Positions 11,838 through 25,570 of a DNA stretch of 64,000 bases are shown here, piece by piece. The notes beneath the pieces are model-generated. The model searched no databases. It had not been told where the DNA came from and was given only the letters and a program-made list of their open reading frames with translations. Each line of letters begins with the position of its first letter. Position 1 is the stretch's first letter. Source of the stretch: Lycocorax pyrrhopterus obiensis (lineage: Eukaryota; Chordata; Aves; Passeriformes; Paradisaeidae); the NCBI GenBank assembly GCA_014706295.1, contig JACSVZ010000002.1:105072047-105136046 (forward strand), in the 5' to 3' direction. The position numbers were made by a program, and so were the translations under genes.

Positions 11838-14800
11838 GTACTGTGCATGCAAAAGCTGCTTCTGCAGAGGCAGCCCATCGGGTGCGAGGGAAGGGGCAGG
11901 ATCAGCATCCCCCTGCAAGAGCACAGCCATTGCCACTCACCACAAATCTCCTAATGGCCTTTCAAATAATCTGTGAGGGTGCAGGCTGCAGTGCGTGCTC
12001 CGTCCCCCAGGGAAGTATCGGTCAATGAAAGTGCTAGCCCGCAGATTTTAAGACCCATGTCTCCTTAATACAAATAACCTGCATAAAAGGAAAATCTGTG
12101 ATGCTGTTGGAGTAAACTAGGCATAATCTGGTTGCATTTCTTCAAGGGTGTTGCCGGGTTCTAAGTGTGAGGGGGGCACATAGCTGAACCTGCCTGGATC
12201 AAGTTTAGCAACGGTTCAAGGATACTTCAACATCTTTTAGTGGATACAGCATGCTGGTAAATGCACGGCCAAGGATGGTCATGGCAAAATGAGGCATGGG
12301 ATCCTGGTTTCCATGGCAGATGTAGGAAGAGAGCCTTCCAGGGAATGTGTGAGGGGGGTACCTGTGGCTGCAGCACACCCTGAACTGGGATGTGGACTGC
12401 CCAGGTTACAGCCATAGGCACTGGGGGGACATGTACAGCAGCCATTGGCTGGGACTTGGCTTACTGCAAAGGCATGGTGTTCCCATCAGCTGAAGGTGTT
12501 TCCACCAGCAAAATGGGTTCTTTCTTGTGGTATCCAGCTCAGAAGTTAAACTAGCTCCTCCCTGCTTATAAAGAAGATACCCGTCCTCTCTGATTTTTCC
12601 AAAGACAATTTCTCCGTGTGCCTCATGATTTTTTTTTATTCTTGTTCTTCCAAACCTGAATAGGTTTGAACTAGGCCACCTGAATAGGTTGCATGTAGAC
12701 TAAACTATCCTGGTGAGAGCTGACCCTTGCACGTGCCTGTTCTCATGAAACTGCTATGGCTGAGAACCACGTATGCTCTGATGGACCAATTTGTGCCCGT
12801 AGCCTTTGGTTTCCATCAAACATGGAACCACATCAGTAGAAATTCTAACATTGCATTGAACCACAGGTTTTATGAGTTGAATTCTCGTCAGTGTTACTTG
12901 GCTCAAGAAAAATTTTCTTCACTATTATTCTCGTACATACAATTAAATGGAGTGAAAGATAGTAATCAACATAAATGTTGCAGAAGGTGTCCCTGAGAGA
13001 TTTTCAAAACAGCTTTTAGACCCAGCTTTTGTGTCAGACACATACAGAGCTATTGACTTGACTATTGTCTGACTAGCCGCTGGTTATTGTCTTTTTAACA
13101 AGTACATGTGGAATCAAACACTGAAAAGCAGCCCTTTAATTTTAGTCCATTTTGTGCATAAGTAGATATATGCTCTGGGAATTTCTTAAAGCAAAATATA
13201 CTTACAAGGTGTTATGCAGATTCCACAGAGAACAAGTAATTTCTGAGATGTGCATATAAAATCTAGGCATAAACTTGACAGAAATATTATCTGCGAAAGA
13301 ATGAGTAAATATTTGATTTGTAAACTCTTTTCTCCATGTTTTGCATAAAAGTATTTGTAGCGTATGTGCAACATTTTATCTTAATTCATAGATCAGGCAT
13401 TATGCCTGACAATATAACTGAATATTTTTCTTGCTAAGACAGCAGTGAGAAAGCTTCTGTTATTCAACTGGCTTCTTATCTTTATCAGCAGACACAGTTT
13501 TCCAGAATATTTCCACAATCATAATAAAGATCTCTTTATCTAGAATACAAATACAATAAGAATAAGAGACACAGTTTTCAAAATAGTTTTCATCCTATGG
13601 CCATAGAGCCACCGTGATATTAGCTAAAAATAAAATGCAGAGTTAACACTTTGTGTCATCCCTGTGTCTAGCAGTAAGTAATCTGAGTGCAGACTGTTTT
13701 TCCCAGGGATCTGGATGCAGTCACTGAAGTTAATAGGCATTCTGTATGAAAAGGACCTCTAGAAATACAGATGGATCTGCTTTATGTATTCATCCTAGAA
13801 TCAACAGTGTTTCTGAGTACCTTAAGACCTTTGAAGCTGTTGTCCTCCCCAGTTCCCTGTGGCACAAAGGAGCACAGGTGTTGTAATGGATAGAAACCCC
13901 TTCTGGGGCTCCTTTCCATGCCTGAGACCTTGTCCAAGGTGGCTCATGCATGATTGTGCAGGATGCAGGCACTGAGCTGGGCTGGAGTCAGGCTCTCTGA
14001 GCTCCTTCCAAAACCCCTGACCCTTCTGTCACAGCATGTCAGTCTTTCGCTTAAGATGAGGTACCCAGCTTTGAAAACATCTACACTGAATATATTGTTG
14101 GGTGGTGAATTTGATGACTGGGCTTTAAAAGCACTTTCAGAAGTCGTTTCCCTGGCTTGTGACTGTGCCACAGCAAAGAAAACTGCAGTGTGAGTGATAG
14201 CTCAGGGCTGCTCTCTCAGGTAACTGCCCTTGTTTGTATCTCTCAACCTGTAAAGTGATGTGTCCTTGTCCTGTGGCAGTGAGAGCTCTTTCCTCTCAGT
14301 CTCAGGGATGACAAGTGTTGAGCAACAATGCTCTGGGTCCAGCCTTTGGCAGTCCTGCAGCAAGGCAGATCCCACTGTGGTTAAAATAAGAGTTCAGCTA
14401 TTTAGCACAGAGAAAAAGCTCATACAGAAAAATACGCAGACTGGAGCTTATCAGTGAGTCCTTGTGAAGCTTCCTGTTGATAGTTCTGTTCAGTGGTTAA
14501 ACCGGTTTCTTTGGATTTGTAGGTCGTGGCTTATTAAAGGAGATGGAAAATTAGGGTTCCTAGACTGTGTTAGCAAAGGAGTCTTGTAAAACAGCACAAA
14601 ATAAATTTAAAGACAAGGACAAGTCAACCCTGACATGCAAATTAGCACAGGTAGCCACCGGCATGTGGTTTTACCCACTTTACTCAGCAGTTTTATTGGT
14701 GATAGCCTCCATAAACACTGAAGCAGAAGATCAGCAAAAACGAGCCACTGAAACAGCAGCCTGAGCCAGCTGAACAAACAATTCCTGGTGGGAATGGGAC

Positions 14801-17800
14801 GAGAACAACTCTAGAATTATCGTACAGAGCAGGTATAAAAAGCAGTAAAACAACGTTCCTCTCCCACCCCCATGCCACTGCTTTCTCAGTTTTTTTGTTA
14901 GCAAACACATCTAAGGGAATGCCAAACACCATCACGAAAGGTCTCTTTTGCTGCTCCCTTAATTGCACACACAAGCAGACTAAGAGGTTGATGATTGGCA
15001 GCACCCTCACGGTTCATAATTACTCTCAGCTACCTTCTAACAGCCCTTGAACTTGTGAGACTCCAAAATGAGGGCTGCTACCCCGACAGCATCCATGGTT
15101 TGTGTGTTCACCTTTGTGTGCAGGGCAGCAGAGCCCTGGCAGTCAAACATCATCAATCAGGAATGAGAAAAGAGGCTACAGCGTTCCACCTCTGGATGGT
15201 GGTGTATATGATGTATATCACGCTGCCTGATGGCAGCCTTTTGGTGCAACACGATCAAACCTAGACAGATGGTGAGGAAAGCAGACATTATTCTTCAAGT
15301 CATAACAAATTACTGATTCTGTCGAGAACTTTGTCCTCATTAAGTTTTTTTGCAGTATACACTTAATAAAGAAATTGGAAAATTAGCTTTTATAGCCTTT
15401 GCACATTGTCAAAACTCTCTTGCAAAATAATGGTTGCTCTGAGCCATAGTAATTAGTACAACTTTTCGGTGAAATGGGAGAATTAAAGAGTGAAAACCTT
15501 TTCCTGAAGTGGTTTTAAACGTGTCTAGGTGGCGCAGTTGGAATCAGGTCATGTAAACACTCTCACACAGCTTCTGAGATAGCTCCTTCAGAGGTGTGCA
15601 GGATTCTAGATGCCCTTTGTTGAAGACTTGAAATCCAGGAAAATACTTTTCTCCCATAAGCAATAATTTGATTTTTTTGAACAGTAATGGACTTCCCCCA
15701 CAACGTCTTCTCTAAAGCATACTTTGTGGCAAGTTTCTGGATTTTCTGCCCCAGCAAACCATTGTAGGCCTTCAAAAATTTTTTACTTCCATGCATGTCA
15801 TCAGGCCTATACATAAAATGCCATTTTATCCCTCCGTGATGAGGATCTGACCACTGCTTTCCCTGCTTCCTTTCCAGTCCAGCTCCTAAAGCTGTTTTGC
15901 ATCACCCTCCCTCAACAGCTTTGCCGATGAGGTTTTTGTGGCATCCTGGCAGTGGAGGCTGCGGGCTCCTCTCACACTCTGCCTGGGAGATCTTTGTGTA
16001 AAGAGGGTCCTCTGGTTTATGGAAAGAGAGGCAATACTTGGGTCCCAAGGGAAAGAAATCTGAAAAAAATAGTGGCTGGGCTGGTGCTTTTTATTTCCTT
16101 TCTTGTCTGATTCCTTCTGATACACACAGTTCTGTGGTAACTTCCTACTGTTGTCTTCGCTTGTGGACATGGAAGCGCCAGTTTGTTTTTCTTTTAAGTA
16201 TTAAGAGTGGAGTGGTATTTTTAGGGAGGTGTAGGGCGTTGGTGGAAGAGATGTATTTCCAGAAGCAACCAGAGGGAGGTGGATAATATGCTTAGTGGGT
16301 ACTGTGGTTTTCCGAATTCAAAGATGCTTTCTGATGTCAGCCTCGAAACCTGTGCCAAGTTTCATACATCAGCAAACAAGGCTTCCAGTGAACAAGCAAG
16401 CTGTTGTGAGTAGCGACCATTCAGCAGTAAGCAGTGGCAAGCACAAAATTAATCATATGCCGGGGTTTTTTTGCTTGTGGGTTGCTGTTCTCAAATGGGA
16501 AAAATTATTCCTGCCTGCTCTGTATCTTACTGCCACACCATGAGTCTATCTTATAGGATCTGAGACATTTCCCTTCGGTCAGGAGTATTACAGCATTCAG
16601 ACAACAATGAAATCGTACTTCATCTGCTGCAGGAGAACTTCCTAAAGCTGTATGCATGTTTATTATTAGAAACCCTTCTTCATTAAAGGGTAAATCCCTC
16701 TTTGCTTTTAAACAGGCTTTTAAGGAAGAAAATAGGATTGCTGTAACGGAGTAATCCAGGAGAAGGAAAATCGATCATTCTGCATTTTTCCAAGGATTAT
16801 GTGCAGCAGCTCTCTTGGGGAGCTAAACCTTTTCCAAGAACGATGACTAAGCTGGTCCCTTAAGGAAACAGTGTTCTAATAGCAGCGTAACTGGTAGGAG
16901 ATTCATAGGTGCGTGTGCTGGTTTTTGGACAGCAAAGAGCAAAAGAGCGTGCTAGAGTTTGTTGTCCAGCTTTGACCAGTGTAGGACAATGGATGAAAAA
17001 TTCAGGTTAAATCCTCGCATACAGATCTGTGGGACCCAATGTCAGAAAAGTCAACGTTGGAGAGCGGAGCAAGGAAGTGAAATAGCCCTGACAACCAATG
17101 TAGTAGTAGGTCCTAGCATTTTCACCACAAGTGGAGATTTTTACAAAGGTAAAATATCAGTAAATTCTAACACTAGTCAGATCAGAAGACAGCGTAAATG
17201 GCTGCCACTGTGTCTTAGAGGAATTTGACATGATGCAGCCTGATGGCCTTTAAAAGGAAGAAGGGTTAGTTGTACAACTGTACAATTCTTGGTGTCGTGA
17301 AGGTAACAAGGAAGAAGAGTATATTTGTAAGCAGTTACTTACTGGCATTTTATATCTTACTGCTTGATCAAACTTCTCTTGGCTTCTTGCAAGTCTTCAT
17401 CTCCCAAAACTTTAATAGTGTAGCTACTGGCATTCCCCTCTGTTTTATGGAACGTGGGTCTTGACCTCAAGGTGGTTTTGATGTTCCTTAATGAAGTGTC
17501 GGAGCTCAATGGCTGAAGGCAGCAGTGTGGCTGTGTAACAGGTGGGTTGCTCCAAGCTATTGGAATTAAAGAAAATGGACTCTGTCCAAGCTGAAACCAG
17601 GACAGTATCACACAGTGACTTTGCAGATGTTGCAGAGATTTGGAGACTGGTTAGAAATACAAGGCATTTGCTCTAAGAGTGTCCTGGATTCTGAGATAAG
17701 CTCTCTGCAGGTAGGTAATGTATGCTTTCATGTAGCCAAATCTTGAGCTGCCTATGAGGAATAGAGGCAAGCCATGCTTAGAGGAGGAGGGATTCAGCCC

Positions 17801-18597
17801 TGACAGTGACCGAGACACGTGTGGTGCTGGAGGAGAAATGGCAGGGAACTGTGGGATCAGTTATGCCTGAGTGTCAATGCAGCATCATAACCAAGAAGTC
17901 TAGTGTGATTATTGAGCACAGAGGCTGGCAAGGTGTCACGGCTAGACACTGATCTTAAAGGTAAGACTGGAAGATGTGCAGCTGCTGAGGTCAGGGGTAA
18001 TGCCTGGAGACAAGAAAGGTGATGGGGAAAAACTGGAGAAGACTCAAGGAGGAAGCTTGAAAACAGTGAAAGGATCTGAAAACTTAGGATAATAGCAAAC
18101 TTGATTGATGGATGAAGCCTATTTCAGGAACAAGAAGCTGAGAATCAAGGGAGTCCTTTGGTTTAGCAGAGAAAGGTCACAAGCAGCAGCCAGAGTGTGT
18201 ATCACCTGGGTTGCTGCTGGATTTGTCTGTTGAATTTCAGCCGTTATAGTGAGTTGACAGAATGGTCCTGTGCCTCTCTGGGGGAGCTCCTTTCCCTAAG
18301 AAAGCATCTGTCCTGGATTCCAAGTCACATATTCAAGGTGGTCTTCTTAGAAAGCCTGTAGAGGGAATGGGACTCCACTACTCGTTCACTACTGATTTGC
18401 TGCGGCACAGGCTTCAGCACTTCTGTAAAGACTCTGTAGCACAATATCTGTGAGATGTGAAAGAGGATGGAGAAATCGTCCATTATGGAAGTTTTATGAT
18501 TGCAAATTCCTCAGTGGTAACATCTGTTGCTTTGCTTATTGTGGTGGGATTTTTAAATGTTAGTCTTTGATTTCTTTTATTTTCTTTTATATTTTAG
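11838..18597 (+). other. CABLES1: CABLES1 intron 3
   Basis: This 6.76 kb intron carries no recognised gene or repeat family. A short TTGTACAA-type imperfect palindrome lies near 17.27 kb. Scattered small open frames up to about 119 codons (for example 11.67-12.03 kb, which overlaps exon 3 in another frame) match nothing recognisable. Confidence 0.85.
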
Positions 18598-18675
18598 AAT
18601 AGTCCTTATCAGCAGCAGAAGATCCTTCTGTAGCATATTTTCAGTGCTGCCATATCGAGACTGTACCCAAGTCGG
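18598..18675 (+). CDS. CABLES1: CABLES1 exon 4 (78 nt, phase 2-2)
   Basis: The acceptor is a T-rich tract ending attttag and the donor is GG followed by gtatgt. The exon encodes local residues 56-80 with split codons Arg55 and Gly81, reading IVLISSRRSFCSIFSVLPYR then DCTQVG. Compared with human CABLES1 as remembered, Gly is replaced by Ser in ISSRR and Ser by Cys in RDCTQ. It is a hydrophobic, Ser-rich segment between two basic blocks. It is the third consecutive exon that begins with one and ends with two bases of a codon, so it can be omitted without a frameshift. Confidence 0.97.
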
Positions 18676-21600
18676 GTATGTATATTTATACATGTACTGC
18701 ATAGTCTTTCTGGGCCTGCATGTGGACCTGATAACAGACACCAGCATGATGGAGGCTAATGCTTTTACATGTCTACTCTGAGAAGAGATAAATGCTCTTA
18801 GGTGTATTTGCCTCGTGGACCATTACCAGATTGAAACTACAGCTCTCAGTCCCCACTTTATTTATATGTGTTGTGGTGTCTTTGATTATTAAGCTGGAGA
18901 AAACGACCCCCATGAAATCAATGTTCTTGAAAAATGCACTGTGTTTATTGTTTTTTCTGACTTCACTCATCTTTGACAAAACAAAGACCCTAGACAGCAC
19001 AACTTTAATTGTTTAAGCCATCTCAGCTTTCTCATTCTCCCATGCAAACATGGTGCTAGTGTATCTAGGTTTCTAGAACTATAAAGAAATATTTGGATTT
19101 AAACAGAATACTTTTTTATTTAATACTTTTAGTCACTGATCGTTCAGTCAGCAAAAACATTATTTTGGCCATAATATTACACAGGTTCATAGCTGTCCCT
19201 GCAGCTCTGCTTTGCATCCCCTGGCATGCTGAGGCACTGTAACTCTGATAGAAAAGTTCCTTTGGAATGAAGTAGTTCTCCAAAGACAGAGAAAGCTTTT
19301 AGCTCTTCCACTGAAAGCACAGAAGTGGAAGAAACTGGATTTGGCTGGAAGACGTGGCCTGGCAGGCTGTGATGGCCAGCTGGGTGCCTTTAGAGGTGCA
19401 GTGCAAGGCTGGGATGGGCAGTGCTGGTGGGCAGCTGCTCTGTGGCCCTGGGACAGGGAGGAAAAGCATGGCCACCACGGCCACTTGCCAGGGACCTGAG
19501 AAGTCCTTGTGGTTGACTTAGCGACTGCAGAGCACAAAATTTGTGGGAAATAGTCAGTTCGTACATTGAGGTGGGTTTGAAAGATCCACAAATCATCTAG
19601 AGTCAAATCTATCAACTGTACAAAAGATTAATTTGGCTCATACTTTTCAGACATCTATTTAGTTCTGGAGAATGATTTGTCACAATCTCCTTGTGCACCA
19701 GTGATTCAAAACAAAGGGAGATTATTTTTATTGCACAAAGGAAAGGAAGCACCTTTGTCGGAGGGTTTACTTAGTCTGCTCTCTTACAGTAAATTTTAAT
19801 TAAACTGTGATGACACATCAGGCGAATTCTTGACAGACTGGCAGATTTGTTCTTTGTTCTTGAGTATACTGTCATTCTTTTATGGTCATCATCCTGTGGA
19901 AATTGCCTCTTTATTGAAAATTGAATATATTTTGAAATACTGATGACTGGTTATACCTTCTAAATTACACCAGTAGCGAGCCCAGCTGCAAAACTAAATA
20001 TTATTTCAGCATGTCATGTCTTGTACTGTGCTTGCACAGCAAGAAGGGCATGGGATGAGAAGGTAGCAAGTGCCAATACACAACAATCCAACCCTGTTCC
20101 CTTTGCTAAAAAGCCAAGATTTGAAAAAATGCCCTCTGTCTTTCTTCTAGAGCATCAGAGGAAGAGAGAAACAAGTCAGTGGCACCTCCTTCCAGGAACA
20201 GCTGGTGCAAAGAACAGATGAGGCAGTATAGCATAAACTGTGGCCACTCTGTTCAGGCTGCACAATGCTTGCTTACTTGCACGTTTTGGATGTTGAAATA
20301 GGAGTGGGGAGAGACACTGGATACTCTTTATGAAGTACTGTAGTGACAGCATCCTTTAGCTTTGTTTTCTCTGGATCCCTGGATTGCTAATGTCTGTCCC
20401 CAGGCAAGATGTCCCACCTGGTTTGTGTTCTGCAAACATCGCTGAATAGTTAATGAAAAGAAAGAGGTCATTGCAGGGAAGCATGGGCACATCTGAAATT
20501 TGACTGGAGAAAGCCCTGGCAGGAGTGGGAGAGTAGGATGGATGAGCAGGCAGGAGGAGCTGTTCCATGTGAGAGGAGCACATAGTGGAGCTGCTGCTGC
20601 TGCTTCACCTCTGCTCCAGCTCACAGGCACTGTGGACAGTGAGGAAATCTCCAGGCACAGCTGTTTTGTGGAGGCTGCCTGCCCATGTTGTGCTGTAGGC
20701 CATGCAGAAGAGCTGTACTCTTATCAGTGTTCGTAGATTCAGTCTCCAGGGGAAAATCCCTTATAAAAATATGGTAAAAGGCACTTTCTGAAGTCACAAC
20801 TCTATGTACCTGTCCTGTGTGGATGGGGCAGCACACCCCTCACCAATGAGGTGCAAGCAGTGTACTCTAGACTGTGGCCCTTGCCTGCCTGCCCTCCATG
20901 CAGAGGTCAAACTACAACAGCAAGAACCCTCCCCAAAAACCTCCAAACCATGTTTTTAAGTGGTTGTACCAATACAGATGGAGGTCTGGACATTGCAGGG
21001 AGGAGAGCCGTAGAAGTACATGAGGAAATGAAGTTTGAGGTGCCCCTGGAATAAGTTTCCTAAATGCTTACTTTTCTTCCTCTATCTAGACCAGCAGAGC
21101 AAGTGTGAGAGCGGACATAGCCAGGTGAAAACAATGTAAGGAAAGCTACATTGCAAGTCAGGATCTGAAGGAGGTGCTGAGTATCTTGCCTGCTGGCGTT
21201 CCTTGGCCCACAGTTTCTCTTGATGTTACAGCCCAAAGTCATCAGACGCTAGGAAGGGTTAATGGTAGCTAAGGGGAGTGATGCAGTGATGTAGGTTGTC
21301 TTGCACCTGTGAAAAGAGTTGTAACAGTGTTATTGCCTCTGTTCTTAATTTAACAGACACAGAGAAAGATTGTATGCATGTTTGGCTTTGATGACGTCTT
21401 TATGACATACAAAGTCATAGTGTGATGCACAGGTTAGAGGCAAGTGCTAGTACTGCAGGTTTGGTTTGTGCAGTTGTCTCTATTTTTTCAATGTATTGGA
21501 AACCTGAATGGATAAACAGTTCCTCTTTCTTCTTTAAATACAATATTCCAAAAGAGGTGAGATCTACTTTGTGAACGGTGTTGAAACTGCCTCAGTATCC

Positions 21601-23879
21601 ACTTCATGTCTTCCTTGCCGAGGATAAGCATTAATCCCTGTCTCGTTCTGTAGATGGGCAGAAAATTGGAGGTGTTGACCTCCTATTTTTATCTGAGGTG
21701 CACCTTGTGCATCCCCTGAGCTGCTGTGGCACACACCTCCTCTGTCAGAGGTTGGTTGTCACTGTGGAAGCTCACAGCAAGCGAAGTTGAGCCTTGATAC
21801 TGTTCCACTTCCAGGACAGGGGAAGACGCCTCAGGTCCACAGCAGGTAGCTGTCCTACCACGGACACCCTCAGCACAGGCATGTACACCCACATGCTGAC
21901 CTGCTCTGGGCCCTCAGAGGGGATTCGTGTCATGGCAAACCAAAGAGTGAAGCCATTTGCAGATGGATTAAATAAGACTTGAAGGAATTACTCATTTGGA
22001 GATGGGCTCCAGATGGTTTGAGATGAATTGGATTTCAGGCCTTTGAGACAGGAGACAGGGGATCAGACACAGCAGATATTATCCTTTTAGCCATTAGGCA
22101 GGTCATGCTCCGGACACTTGAGTCCCCAGAGAGGAACTGTTCCAGCCACACTCTTCGGGAATGTTCCTGCAGGTTTCTGCCCACCCCACTCCCCAGCATG
22201 GTGTGTGCAAGGGCACTCTGTGGACCCACCATGTGGCCCCAGCCAGGATGGAGAAGAACCAGGTTCAACTCTGCTTACCCTGGAAAAAGCAGATATCCTG
22301 GGCAGGGGAGGAGGGAATCTATTCTCCCTTGCTTGCCTGCTCTTGAAGCTTCTCTAGGCACCACTTCTCCATCAGCTTCCAAGGAGATGGTACAACTCTG
22401 GCAGTGCCCACAGATGTCAGAGTTGCTCCATGTGGCCAGCAGGACATGGTGGCCTGCAAAAATGCTCTGCGCATGCTTGCAGCCAAGTGAGGACAATCCA
22501 GTCCTCACTAGTGTAGCCTAAGCCATTTCAAAAAAGGACAATGGCGATGTATGTCTGTCACTGTTAGAGGTATAATAAAGGAGGAAGAAGGTACCGTGTT
22601 GTTTTTTCCCCCAAGAATAAAAGCTGTTGCAGTTAGTTGGGTTTATAGTTCTGTTGTGTGGTTTGTTTTTTATCTTTGGCACACACCATTATGCTTCATG
22701 ATTTAAAAATGTGTTTTGGAAAAGGGACTTTTTAGGCTTGTTTTTATCAATGGCAAAAGCATTCACAGATTGAAATCGTACCTATTCTGATGATATTTTT
22801 TGTGATACTGTAAGAACTCTTTTAAGAGCGTCCAAGTTCCTGTGAAGTCCTGTCCAGAAGATGAATCTGGAGGACCTGGGGAGGAGGAGAGCTGGTGGTA
22901 TGACACAAATGCAGCACTGCAGCCTGTTTAGTCTTACACAGAACACTCAGACCTGGGCTCGCAAGTGACTGTCTGACAGCAGGGCTGGAGGTGATGAGCT
23001 ACAGGACAGAAAACTCAGAGCATCAGATAGTGCACATCCTTATAAAAACGGCCAGTTCACCTCATTTTTTATTCTTTGTGGCATTGAATTCATTAAGTGG
23101 TTAGAAAGTTACCTGCAGCAGGCATAGCTGCTGAATATTGCTGTCTTGACAAAAATACAGGTATTCATCTGACGAAACTTGCCTCCAGCTGAAGGAAATA
23201 ATGCAGTATGAGTAATCAAATGGATTGAAGCCCAGGGAACAGACCGTTCTTCTGAAGTAAAGCAGCAAGTCATTAGATAAAAAGAATGTGTGTCCTTCTC
23301 AGAAATGCTCCTAACCAGCTTCATCCAGTTTCTAAAGATAAATCACTGCTGAATTTAACTTGGAATTTAACTAAATGCTGACCAGAACAATAATGTGTTC
23401 AATGATGCCAGGAGCAAGAGGTTTTCAATACCATCACCCCAGATAGTATCTAACCAAAATGATCTGTTAGTCCATAGACCTGGCATTCCCAACAGCCTTC
23501 TTTGCCTAAACTCTGCAATCTTTGTTCATATTTAGTGTTTAAACTAGGTAAGAAAGTCATGTGCAAAATGAGGCGAGAAGAAGGACTCTTGTGAGGTTGT
23601 CTTGCTGCCATCGGTTATTTGGCAGGCAAGTGAGTGTGGAAAATGGGGCAATATTTACAGGAGAAATGAGAGCATCTAAATTGCCATATGGATGGTAGCA
23701 ATAAGCAGGCAGCAAAGCAGGATACTCTGTTACATCCTTCAGATTTGTTACCAAGTTCCTTGCTGTTCTTCCCCAACAGATTTTGTATGCGAGGCAGTTT
23801 TGATTAAGTCATCAATCTTGAGTGCTTTTCCTGGGCATTTATCATTCTGTAGGCCTGGGGAAGAACAACTATCTGTTTT

Positions 23880-24900
23880 TAGCCTGTGACAGGGAAACTG
23901 AAATATCCCTGCTTTTCTTTACCATCGCCCATTTTCCCTGCTTCTCGCAAATTGAACAAAAATGAAACCAAGCACATATTAGCTTTACAGAAAGACTCAA
24001 ATCTGAGGCTCTTTTTCTCACAACAGGACATTTCAAAACTAATCATCTCATGTATGAATTTTATAGAGCCACCATTGCTCATTCTTGTGAATTGCCCTGT
24101 TCCCTTAGATTGAAATTTACCAATAAATCTCCAAAAGCGAATAAGTTTAAATTTTGAACTTTTACTCTGTGTTGGGCAAAACATCAGGAAAAGAGCTGGC
24201 ATGCTGACAGCTAAATATCTTTGGAGAGAGAAAAAGGAGGCTGGCCCATTAGAGCCATCTTTCCAGGAGTTTTTTTGCTCCTTCTCTCTGTAAATTGCAG
24301 CTGGAGTTGTTCTGGCAACCCTAATGGCATTAGGATCTGAAAGCTCTTGATCAATTATAGCAGGCAGTCTCAGGCAGCGGGAGATCTGCTGCTGGACTGA
24401 CTGGCAGTGCATCTTTTCCAGAGCTGTCATTGTCCTTGTCTCTTATCAACAGAGATGATAAGTAGAAATTATTTAGACTGACGGGTGAGAATGGCATCTT
24501 TTCTTGATGTCTCACGAACCTCTTTTGCTTTTAGAATAAATCTTAACAGTCAGGAATAGCTAAGCATAAAATATAGGCACAGGAGGCTGACATCTCTAAA
24601 CAACAATTATCAGTTTCCTTTTTGCAATAAGCAGGCTTTTTCGTGTATCTAGAAGTCTGTTTAATATTTCATGGACTCCTAAATTATTCACAGGTTAGAG
24701 TGCTCAACTGTTACTGTCATTTAAAGAGCAAGTGCCCAGCAGGAGTGTTGCATGGGACTTTGTAGATCACGTCAAAGCATAACATTTGGTTCATTAAAGA
24801 AGTGTTATACTTCCGAAGGTAACAGCATCCAATTTATACTCTGTTAATCCTGGCCTGGCTAATAAAAGACACGATGAGATTGCTTGTTTTGATCCTTATC
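23880..24900. promoter_or_regulatory. Possible conserved enhancer block in intron 4
   Basis: About 1 kb of complex sequence, free of simple repeats and unusually free of stops on the - strand (183 codons, 23879-24430), contains a perfect inverted GATA-site pair and several TAAT, AATTAT and TTATC motifs. The even composition and motif density look like conserved non-coding DNA, but conservation cannot be tested here. Confidence 0.3.
24442..24462. promoter_or_regulatory. Inverted pair of GATA-factor sites
   Basis: CTTATCA and TGATAAG form perfect 7-nt inverted arms separated by 7 nt. Each arm is the TGATAA form of the WGATAR consensus, so the site could bind two GATA factors or one with both fingers. 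Confidence 0.4.
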
Positions 24901-25039
24901 TATCTGCTCAGTAAAACTTTTCACCATCTGACAACAAATCTGGGATCCCATGTCACCTGGTATGGTTCCAAGAAAATCTGTGAACTCTGTTAGATGGAGA
25001 AACTTTCATTTTTTTCTTGCTAAGGAAACCAGCCCGTCT

Positions 25040-25570
25040 GGCTACTCAAGAGACTGCTGGTCTCACTCCCAAGGCCAGAGACTTTCACTGCTGGGACTGA
25101 AGCCCCTTCCCAGTGAGTGGCTCCAGTGTCCTGATGGGTCCCCACTTGACTCTTCACACACCCCATTCAGACCAGATTTCCTCACCGGTTCAACCCCAGA
25201 TTTCCCATGGCAAAGACTCAGATTTCGTGTTCCATAAAGCCATTTACTCATAGTGCAGTAACACAGAAACAAATCAAGCTGAGGAGGATCCCCAACCAAG
25301 GAACCCCTGGGCTTTTATACCCTCACAGTCTCCCAGACGTCTCCTCTTCCTCCTGCCCCGCTCTCTGTGTCCATCCACCTCACTGGCTCATGGCCTTTAT
25401 CTCCTTTGTTATCTCACTGTGTTTCCCAGTGTCCATTCACCTGGCTGATGTCACCCACCTCCACGCCCTCTGTTAGCCCAAAGGCTGGCAGTTCGTGGCC
25501 TCTCTTCTCAGGCTTCCACCTGGAGCTCTGCATTTCAGTCTGCATCTCAGTCTGCAGCTTGTGAGCCCGG
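25040..25570 (-). mobile_element. LTR-like element (possible solo endogenous retrovirus LTR)
   Basis: Read on the - strand, a GA-rich upstream part is followed by a clean TATA box (GGTATAAAAGC; TATAAAA at 25313-25319). About 65-75 nt further lies an AGTAAA hexamer (25243-25248) followed by a GGCTTTATGG segment. That spacing is the U3-R-U5 plan of a retroviral LTR. No flanking gag, pol or env reading frame and no clear target-site duplication is visible, so it would be a solo or old copy. It could instead be an unrelated promoter-like segment. The edges are approximate. Confidence 0.35.

Noticed and set aside
23879..24430. 183-codon open frame on the - strand in CABLES1 intron 4
   Set aside because: It is the longest open frame in the window, but its composition is not protein-like, no domain or signal is visible, it has no promoter or splice context and it lies in a block better explained as non-coding regulatory DNA.
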